Assembly (NCBI GenBank): GCA_029261135.1
Contig: JAJDBX010000046.1
Coordinates: 264,257 to 328,256, forward strand
Origin: Nitrospirota bacterium
GTDB taxonomy: Bacteria > Nitrospirota > Nitrospiria > SBBL01 > JAADHI01
Reading direction: 5' to 3'
DNA length: 64,000 bases
In this document: positions 7,433 through 14,358 of the stretch, piece after piece
Position numbering within the stretch: the first letter of the stretch is position 1
Layout: the number at the start of each line of letters is the position of its first letter
Position numbers and translations under genes: made by a program
The notes under the pieces: generated by a model
What the model saw: the letters and a program-made list of their open reading frames with translations, nothing else
Databases searched by the model: none
Told to the model about the DNA's origin: nothing

Positions 7433-9370
7433 TCATTTCTTAGCAAAATCAACAATATTTCCAACCAATTTAGCAAGTGAATCAGATTTCAAGTTATCGT
7501 CCCAAGCAGACTTTAAAGCCCACGCAATTGCAAGAGGATTCTTGCTTAATCCGCCAGGTCTTCCATAATGAGCTTCTGCTTTGTATTTATGAGTATTCCA
7601 ATCTGAAGAAAATTCATTTTGAATTATTTCGGTGAGGGTTGTATGCCACATACATAAATCCTCTTTTCGGATTGCCTCCGATGGCCATTCGTCCAAGTAC
7701 TCATATTCTAAAAGATTTAAAATTGCTCTATTATCTTTTTTATGTTTTTCTACTTCAGATTCTCTCTTATGTTTGTCTTCAATTTGATCTTTATCAGTAT
7801 CAGCATCGCAAACAACAAATACGGGGATATTTAATAGTTTCGCCATCGCCAAAGGTTTAACAATTGAGCTTTTCCCCCCAACAGGGACAATATGGCATCC
7901 ATATTTCCTAAATTGCATGATCCTTTCTGTAAGCATTAAATATGTTGAGATGTACGCAACATCTTCAATGCCTTCAGTTAAGATCAATTTATTACAGAAA
8001 AACATTTCATTAATTATTGGATTTAGAGACGGATATAGTTTTGCCAACATTCCTTCTTCTTTTAGCGCCTTTTGTCCAGATGACTCAAGCTTATTAGACA
8101 AATCCACATATGAAAGTTGGGAGATATAGGATGTACTGGGATTATCTTTTTCTCGGACAACTCTTATTGCCTCAAAATTGTCGCCAGGAATGAATAAAGG
8201 ATTATGTGAACAAACTAATATTTGAGAGCCTTTTTCCGAAAGGTCATTTAATGTTTCCGCAAGATATTTAGCTTGAGGAGGATGTTGGTAAATTTCTGGT
8301 TCTTCTATACCCATTATCAATGTTGGAGCAATTTCATCAGAAATTTTTGTTAATTCTTGAAGTAAAGCAAGCATATATGACCGCTGCAAACCATGTCCAA
8401 ATCTTGCCAAATCGCCTTCAAATCCTCGCTCACCGATTTTGATATATGCCCGAGGTTCTTCAACTTTCACCGATCTGTCAGAATCTTGTTTCCACAGGAT
8501 TTGCGAGGTAATCCCAGGATGCGCCCAAGACTCTAAACTCTCCTGCAATGTTGAGGATATTGAATCTAATGCTGATTGTTCTTCGTCCAATATTTTTTGA
8601 TATTCTTGTTGTGTATCCTTCTTTAGCTTGCCAACTTTTTCTGAAAAATTTACTTTTGATCTAACAGTTCTAGCTAATAGTAGTCCTAATGCTGAATCCT
8701 TTGATTCTTCGCTTTCTTCTGTCGCATCTTTTGATGCGGAAATGAAAACCCATTGGACATAATGAGCTAACTTATTCGCTCCTTTACTCACGCCATAAAA
8801 CTGATCTTCACTTCGAATTAATTCGCAATTACCAGGACGGTCGGCTTCATATTTTCTGAGGGCATCAGTCATAGCAGTTTTTGTTCCTGGATTAGGCAAT
8901 TCAGTATAGATTTTTTTTAATTCTTGATAAATTATCTTTAATCCAGCAACTTTTTCGCCATTCTTTTCTGCTTCAAAATATTTTCGGAAATCCTGAAAGC
9001 CTAGGCGGTTCCCATATTGTTTAACTTCGGCGAGATCTATCGCAGAATCATACTCTGCGACAGAAGAAATAATTAACTTGTCTTGCCTCACGTAATCAGA
9101 CAGTTCATCTTTTGCATCATCTGGAATCTCTGTAAATGTAAGTGTGATCTTTACTGGTTTATCTGTGTTTTTATGATGGAAATCTTCGTCGGTAAGTTTA
9201 CTTAGATCAGTTTTACTGTCTTTATACTGTCTGAAAAATACATTCAAAGCATTTAACGTGGTTGATTTTCCAGAGCCATTTGCGCCGACAAAACAAGTAT
9301 AGTTATCAAACCTAATTGTTTCATCATTGAAACTTCTAAAGTTCTCTATTCTTACAGATTCGATTTTCAA
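7433..9370 (-). CDS. OLD-family ATPase with TOPRIM nuclease domain
   Basis: A 645-residue protein. The N-terminal ABC-type ATPase has Walker A GANGSGKST (residues 29-37), a signature-like RFGHGLQRS and Walker B LIMGIEEPE followed by a His (QHPPQ), all typical of OLD/RecF-like ATPases. A coiled central region lies between. From about residue 458 a TOPRIM domain follows, with LILTEGIEDVAYI (catalytic Glu) and VVCDADTDKD (DxD). OLD proteins are ATP-dependent nucleases used in phage exclusion; the AriA and GajA defence proteins are related. No UvrD-like GajB partner is next to it, so it is probably a class 1 OLD. It is 54 bp upstream of the retron effector on the same strand. Confidence 0.87.
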   Translation of the reverse strand: MKIESVRIENFRSFNDETIRFDNYTCFVGANGSGKSTTLNALNVFFRQYKDSKTDLSKLTDEDFHHKNTDKPVKITLTFTEIPDDAKDELSDYVRQDKLIISSVAEYDSAIDLAEVKQYGNRLGFQDFRKYFEAEKNGEKVAGLKIIYQELKKIYTELPNPGTKTAMTDALRKYEADRPGNCELIRSEDQFYGVSKGANKLAHYVQWVFISASKDATEESEESKDSALGLLLARTVRSKVNFSEKVGKLKKDTQQEYQKILDEEQSALDSISSTLQESLESWAHPGITSQILWKQDSDRSVKVEEPRAYIKIGERGFEGDLARFGHGLQRSYMLALLQELTKISDEIAPTLIMGIEEPEIYQHPPQAKYLAETLNDLSEKGSQILVCSHNPLFIPGDNFEAIRVVREKDNPSTSYISQLSYVDLSNKLESSGQKALKEEGMLAKLYPSLNPIINEMFFCNKLILTEGIEDVAYISTYLMLTERIMQFRKYGCHIVPVGGKSSIVKPLAMAKLLNIPVFVVCDADTDKDQIEDKHKRESEVEKHKKDNRAILNLLEYEYLDEWPSEAIRKEDLCMWHTTLTEIIQNEFSSDWNTHKYKAEAHYGRPGGLSKNPLAIAWALKSAWDDNLKSDSLAKLVGNIVDFAKK

Positions 9371-9525
9371 GGTTTTTTCTTTTTACTAACAGCGAGCTTG
9401 TTCATATAAAGAATCTCGGAACGCTATCCAATTTCATAGTGTTTAGCAGTATGGGCAGGTTTATATATGTTCGCAAGGGGTTTGTTAATTAGGAGAAAGT
9501 ATCCAGAGAAACTAAAACTACCTCC

Positions 9526-9552
9526 TGAGACAGAATTACTCATTCTGTCTCA
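9526..9552. repeat. Right copy of island-flanking palindrome
   Basis: A perfect 11-bp inverted repeat, TGAGACAGAAT / ATTCTGTCTCA, with a 5-base loop. It shares the block CTGAGACAGAATTAC with the repeat at 5161-5189. The stop codon (TGA) of the small reading frame at 9550-9774 is formed by the repeat itself, as expected if that frame is truncated at an insertion boundary. Confidence 0.5.
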
Positions 9553-9774
9553 TAGGTCAACCCCTTTATCCTCATCCACAGTACAGTGAAGTTTATACAC
9601 GGCTTGCTTGTAGAACTGACCAAGACACCTCACATTCCCCAGATTCAGGGCGATATAAGCCATATCGCCTGTAATGGTGATGGACAAATCCATCCGGCGC
9701 TTCACCAGCGCCGCTAAGGTTTGGATGCTCCCCTCATTGAAACTCAAAAAATAGAAGCTTTCAGTGCGCGGCAA
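9550..9774 (-). CDS. Small hypothetical protein, possibly a truncated remnant
   Basis: A 74-codon frame with a TTG start, 9 bases after the stop of the activating enzyme and in the same frame as it. I recognise no domain; the composition (TLAALVKRRMDLSITITGD) looks protein-like. The frame ends exactly inside the right palindrome of the defence island, so it could be a gene fragment cut by the island or a short C-terminal operon member. It could also be noncoding. Confidence 0.3.
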   Translation of the reverse strand: MPRTESFYFLSFNEGSIQTLAALVKRRMDLSITITGDMAYIALNLGNVRCLGQFYKQAVYKLHCTVDEDKGVDL

Positions 9775-9783
9775 GTTCTCTTT

Positions 9784-10680
9784 TTATTCAGTGCCGGAAA
9801 AACGATCGAAGCTAGTGGATTTTTCTTCTTGGGTCATGACTGTTTTGCGGGTGTATCTTTCGGGGAGATTCAGGCATTTCAACTTATCGTGCCACAGAGG
9901 GTTATAAGGCAATAAAGTGGCATCCGAAACAGATAAGGATTTTAGAAATTTTGAAATGCCGGAAAGATTTGCCTTAGTGTCTGTAATGCCCGGAATCAGG
10001 GGAATTCTGGGCACAACCGGAACCGCCGCTTCCTTCACCAAACGGGTGAAATTCTCAAAAATCAATTGGTTTGATCGTCCCGTAAAATGGATACTTTCTT
10101 GCTCATTGATCAGTTTTAAATCAAAGTAGATTAAATCAAGATAGGGCAAGATCAAGTCTTGAAAATGGTGATAGTTAAAAAACCCGCAGGTTTCAATGGC
10201 GGTGTGGATTTCCAGTTCTTTTAATGCCTTGAGGAAGATATTGGCGAAAGGCATTTGGCTGGTCACTTCACCACCCGACAAGGTCACCCCACCGCCGCTT
10301 GACTGATAAAACGGGGCGTCAATTTCAATACGATAGAGCAATTCACTCAGCGAGATATAGTAACCGGAGGGGGCGAGTGCGCCTGTGGGGCAGACATCAA
10401 AACAACAGCCGCAGCCTGTGCAATGATCAAAATCGACTTGAAGTTGGTTTGCAAAAGACAAACACCCGATTTCACATTGACTGATGCATGCAAAATCACA
10501 AACAGCGGGATTACAGGCTTCCGCCTTAAATGAGAGTTCGGGGCGTTTCTTGTTTCCTTCCGGGTTTTGGCACCAGGTGCAAGATAAAGGACAGCCTTTA
10601 AAAAAAACAGTGCTACGGATTCCCGGCCCGTCTTCACTGCAATCCCGTTTAATATCAAAAATAAGTGCCTGTGGTTCCAA
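9784..10680 (-). CDS. Glycyl radical enzyme activating enzyme (radical SAM)
   Basis: This 298-residue activase starts at TTG 10680, with GAGG upstream. Near the N-terminus, RSTVFFKGCPLSCTWCQNPEG contains the CxxxCxxC radical-SAM cluster motif. Between residues about 55 and 100, two further Cys clusters (CNPAVCDFACISQC and CTGCGCCFDVCP) form a ferredoxin-like insert typical of activases of non-PFL glycyl radical enzymes. GGGVTLSGGEVTSQ binds SAM. The enzyme makes a 5'-deoxyadenosyl radical that abstracts H from the Gly in its partner enzyme. It is the last clear gene of the four-gene operon; the partner is the glycyl radical enzyme at 11358-14336. Confidence 0.93.
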   Translation of the reverse strand: MEPQALIFDIKRDCSEDGPGIRSTVFFKGCPLSCTWCQNPEGNKKRPELSFKAEACNPAVCDFACISQCEIGCLSFANQLQVDFDHCTGCGCCFDVCPTGALAPSGYYISLSELLYRIEIDAPFYQSSGGGVTLSGGEVTSQMPFANIFLKALKELEIHTAIETCGFFNYHHFQDLILPYLDLIYFDLKLINEQESIHFTGRSNQLIFENFTRLVKEAAVPVVPRIPLIPGITDTKANLSGISKFLKSLSVSDATLLPYNPLWHDKLKCLNLPERYTRKTVMTQEEKSTSFDRFSGTE

Positions 10681-10708
10681 AATGATCTTCCTCGATTTCA
10701 GCGATGCT

Positions 10709-11344
10709 CTAGTCTGAAAGGCCCAAAGCGGCTTCCGTTTCTGCTGCGATCGCCCCTAATTTAAATAAATGGCCGAAATTGCCAGTCAGTTGTACAACGT
10801 TGTCTAAAAGCAATCCGACGATGTCGACATCTTCTTTCCCGATCAGTCCTAATATTGCCGCGTTGTCTTTAAAACGAATTACCAGATCCACCTGATCCGG
10901 GTTTTCTTCCAGGGCTTGTGCTTTTTCTTCATCCAATGTTTTTGTGTCTACAACCGCCAAGGGATTTAAGCAAGGCCCAAATGGCGTATCGACAAATAAC
11001 GCTTCCGGTTTTGAGCAAAAGGTCATATAAACATTCATCTTGTCTTTTGCCTTGCGGGTACGCATGAGGAACTTCCCTTGATAATAGCGTTCTCCCCCAA
11101 GTGCATTCGGATCGGTAATGACAAAATGGTCTTTGAAGAAAGTCATGGCTTTTTCAGATTGGTCCTGATCAAGCCAGCTGTCACGCATCACCAGGCCAAA
11201 TCCGAGTTTTAAAAGCAAGGCCATCCCACTCGCAATGAGCGTACCAGCTGCCGATTCGAGTGCTGCCGGCACTTCGCGCGATTCCGCACCGCGCCGCATC
11301 ACCTGGTGAATGTCTTTCGTCAAACATGGGAAAGCGGCATGCAT
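10709..11344 (-). CDS. SCP2-like (sterol carrier/lipid-binding) protein
   Basis: A 211-residue protein with a good ribosome binding site (AGGAGGTGAGCC before ATG 11344). The C-terminal half (VDLVIRFKDNAAILGLIG, VDIVGLLLDNVVQLTGN, FGHLFKLGAIAAE) follows the SCP2 pattern, in which a hydrophobic tunnel binds a lipid or acyl chain. The N-terminal half has a hydrophobic helix (AAGTLIASGMALLLKLGFGL). It lies 13 bp after the glycyl radical enzyme gene and 28 bp before the activase gene, so it is probably part of the same pathway. If the SCP2 call is right, the substrate may be a lipid, sterol or hydrocarbon (inference). Family assignment is from pattern only. Confidence 0.6.
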   Translation of the reverse strand: MHAAFPCLTKDIHQVMRRGAESREVPAALESAAGTLIASGMALLLKLGFGLVMRDSWLDQDQSEKAMTFFKDHFVITDPNALGGERYYQGKFLMRTRKAKDKMNVYMTFCSKPEALFVDTPFGPCLNPLAVVDTKTLDEEKAQALEENPDQVDLVIRFKDNAAILGLIGKEDVDIVGLLLDNVVQLTGNFGHLFKLGAIAAETEAALGLSD

Positions 11345-11357
11345 GGCTCACCTCCTT

Positions 11358-14336
11358 TTATATTGCAGCCAGTGTATGTTGTTCGACACCGGAAGCCAGT
11401 GAAAAATTGGAACGATCAATAATCTCTTGCCGCATTTGAGGACTCAAAGAAACAAAATATGCCGAATAACCCGCCACCCGAATCATTAAATCTTTATAAG
11501 GCGTAAGCGCGGCCATTTCGCTCTCTCCCGCACTTGGCTGACTCGCTGCCGTTGCGGCTTCGTGCGCGACAGTAAGGTCTTGTATGGAAGACACACAGAG
11601 CTGAACCAAGACGCCATCATGTTCGAGAAACACCTTCATATATTTGGAAAAAAGTTCAGTGTCCTCCGCAAAGTGATCAGGATCCCGCGTGGTCAAACTC
11701 AGGTTATAGGTATAGCCATTTTTGACCGTATCTCCTTCGACTTGTGCAACCGACAAAATATGATCCAGAATCATCACCGGGTCGCCATTTCGTTTGACGA
11801 TACCAGGGCAGGGCGTGATGCCACTTGCAAAGGGCTGGCGGGATAAGCGGCCATTGGGGGTGGCCTGGGTCAACATGCCAAAACCGGCGTGATTGGTCAT
11901 ACTCCAATACCCGACAAGGTAACGTCCTCCTCGATGTGTCCGGTATTTATAAAATACTTCTTGAATCATCTCAGTCACAAGATGGGTATACCGCAGGGCT
12001 AAAGTGTTATCGAAGGTGCCGCCGGGGGTTTGATCGACCCCCGCCCCATATTTCGGCGCAAGGCGGATGGCCTCAATGATTTCCTGCAAACGCTCTGGAC
12101 TCAGCTCGGGGAGGACACCCAGACCTTTTTGGCGACTAAATAAGGACCGTAACAAGCTCAGGAGCCGCATCCAGAACGGCGGGTTATTTTGTTGTGCGAG
12201 ATCTTCATCGCCAAAATTTGATACGAGGGCTGCAAGTAGTTCATTGGCCTTTATCTTTCCGCCAAAGACCAAGTGATCAATCACGCAAAAAGAATCGATA
12301 ATATCCGCTAAACCAATAATCGCCACTCCGGCAGAATTATACTTGGCACCCCCGGCAGAAACATCCCGGAATTTTGCATGATTGGAAGCCGGTGTATTCG
12401 TTGGGCCGTCAAACAAACCGGAGAGGAATGGAGAAGGCCTGACCGCTTCCGTCGCCCGACCCAAGTAATTGTTACACTGCACCGCATGACCTGCCATTTC
12501 ATCTAATTGAAACCGAAAAGCGTCAATAAATTCATCCATGCTTTTCATCTGAGTCAGCGGTGTTGAGGTGTAGTTTTTTTCTTCATAAAAAAGGTTGGGG
12601 GCCTCCCGGTCAATGCCATCACTCCGGTGTTTTCCGCCGTACAAAGCCAATTCCAATACCGCAGGAAGGACAAACAGGGTCGATCCTGTGTTGCCATAAT
12701 GTTTCCCCGCAGCATTTTGTTCAATACAGCCGATCGAGGCATAATCATAGGCATCGGCCAAAGCCTCCGTCTCACTCACCCCTTCGTGGGCTGCATAATA
12801 TTGCGCCATGGAGTGTACGACCGGCACATCACCGTGCAATGCCGGGGTCGCTCGTGTCAGAATATTGACCTGAGTGAGACGTTTCAAATAGGCATCATAT
12901 TCACCGGCAGGCAAGGCATTCCCCGCTGCATCACAATGATGCAGCTCTTTGTGGTATCGCGCATGGACATTCGGATCACGGATGCTCAGCAACTCGGTTG
13001 CCTTCAAAATCACATAGGTCATGTCATTGACCGCATCGACCACCTCGCCGTTCTCATATCGCGTCCCGCCCACGGTGAGGGCTTGGTTTGAGCCGCTGCC
13101 GGCAAAGAGTGTTTCAGAACCTTCCGTCGAAAGCGGGATATGATCGGAGCAGCGTAAGAAAAAATGGCAGACCAATTCAACCGCATGTGCTGTGTAGGCC
13201 TCCTTCTCTGCTGGGGTCGCGCACTTTTCCCAATCGCAAAGGTAGTATCGATTCAGCAACTGATCGAGACGTCCAATGGAAAAACCGAAGTTGGTATTTT
13301 CTTGCAGCAGCAGGTGATAACAGATCCAAAGACTCGTTAAAGCCTCATGCAGCGTTTCTGCCGGTTTTGCCGGCACCTTTCTGCAAATGGCCGCGAGCTC
13401 AGCATTTCCCGCCATTTCAGCGGCCTTGGCAAGGTGGCCTGCATAAATTTTTGCCCCTTCAAAAACCGTTTTGACTCCATTGAGAAATTCTCTCTCGGTT
13501 TCATTTTCTGCTGAAAGATCGGATAAATCATCATCGATTCTCCTGATCAGTTGATCTAAGCCAAAGCTCAGCAAACGATCAAAATCGGGAACGGTGTGTG
13601 AAACGCAGGTCGCTTTATCGGAAAGATAAAAAGCGACCCGCTCCATCAGCTCCTGACATTTAGGGGTTTGTCCCGCCTTCTTTTTTAAAACCGGATCGAT
13701 GGACTGCCCACCATCAACGGTATCGCGACCCTCATTTAAATAATCTTTTGTGTCGTAGTCACGATACCGAGCCACTTCCTGCACGGGTCGTCGTTCAAGC
13801 CAATAGGGGAATATTTCTTTATTGAGCCGCTCAGCAACTGCTGGTTTAATTTTAAAGGGGTTCTGTGCCCGAGTGGCGACCGACTTTAACTCCGGCCAAA
13901 TGCAGTAGCCAATGGCATCCACATAAACCACTGGCCCGACAAAACTCGTGGTGGTCTGACCCGGCAATAAATCACTACGCTTCACCAAAGGCGTTTTATG
14001 TGAAAACACATGGTGGAGCGCTCTGGCACGGCGTGTGTACGGAGACAACTTTTCTACTTCTGGGCGACGCAGAAACTCGGTCAACAAGCGAGGGAGTTCG
14101 TCACAAATTTCAGGTCGGCCTTCCGGCAAAAATAGTTTTTCCCGCCAGGTTTTCACCACAGGAAAATCGTCCAGCTTAATATGCGATAAAGCCAAATCTG
14201 AAAGTGTCAGCACTTTTTCAAAATGATCGTTTGGAATGGGAAAAACAGAAGCGGATTGCGGCAGATTCAATCTGTTTTTACTTTGTTGATTTAAATCAAC
14301 ATGAATCCCACCAGAAGAATAAACTTGATCACTCAT
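11358..14336 (-). CDS. Glycyl radical enzyme of unknown substrate, PFL-like/dehydratase type
   Basis: The best start is ATG 14336, preceded by GGAGG 7 bases upstream; the open frame continues 48 codons further up without support. The 992-residue product has the thiyl-radical motif GCIEQ (Cys537, Glu539) and the glycyl radical motif RVAGYSAYF (Gly956). The N-terminal part has the PFL-domain segment SHTVPDFDRLLSFGLDQL. The Cys-x-Glu pair is typical of dehydratases and lyases such as glycerol, choline or hydroxyproline enzymes, not of fumarate-adding synthases. Most relatives are about 790-850 residues. Extra sequence includes a hydrophobic/basic insert (FWMRLLSLLRSLFSRQKGLG, about 721-740). It is oxygen-sensitive by chemistry and needs the activase at 9784-10680. 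Confidence 0.9.
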   Translation of the reverse strand: MSDQVYSSGGIHVDLNQQSKNRLNLPQSASVFPIPNDHFEKVLTLSDLALSHIKLDDFPVVKTWREKLFLPEGRPEICDELPRLLTEFLRRPEVEKLSPYTRRARALHHVFSHKTPLVKRSDLLPGQTTTSFVGPVVYVDAIGYCIWPELKSVATRAQNPFKIKPAVAERLNKEIFPYWLERRPVQEVARYRDYDTKDYLNEGRDTVDGGQSIDPVLKKKAGQTPKCQELMERVAFYLSDKATCVSHTVPDFDRLLSFGLDQLIRRIDDDLSDLSAENETEREFLNGVKTVFEGAKIYAGHLAKAAEMAGNAELAAICRKVPAKPAETLHEALTSLWICYHLLLQENTNFGFSIGRLDQLLNRYYLCDWEKCATPAEKEAYTAHAVELVCHFFLRCSDHIPLSTEGSETLFAGSGSNQALTVGGTRYENGEVVDAVNDMTYVILKATELLSIRDPNVHARYHKELHHCDAAGNALPAGEYDAYLKRLTQVNILTRATPALHGDVPVVHSMAQYYAAHEGVSETEALADAYDYASIGCIEQNAAGKHYGNTGSTLFVLPAVLELALYGGKHRSDGIDREAPNLFYEEKNYTSTPLTQMKSMDEFIDAFRFQLDEMAGHAVQCNNYLGRATEAVRPSPFLSGLFDGPTNTPASNHAKFRDVSAGGAKYNSAGVAIIGLADIIDSFCVIDHLVFGGKIKANELLAALVSNFGDEDLAQQNNPPFWMRLLSLLRSLFSRQKGLGVLPELSPERLQEIIEAIRLAPKYGAGVDQTPGGTFDNTLALRYTHLVTEMIQEVFYKYRTHRGGRYLVGYWSMTNHAGFGMLTQATPNGRLSRQPFASGITPCPGIVKRNGDPVMILDHILSVAQVEGDTVKNGYTYNLSLTTRDPDHFAEDTELFSKYMKVFLEHDGVLVQLCVSSIQDLTVAHEAATAASQPSAGESEMAALTPYKDLMIRVAGYSAYFVSLSPQMRQEIIDRSNFSLASGVEQHTLAAI

Positions 14337-14358
14337 GATGCATCCTCCAAAAACTGGC

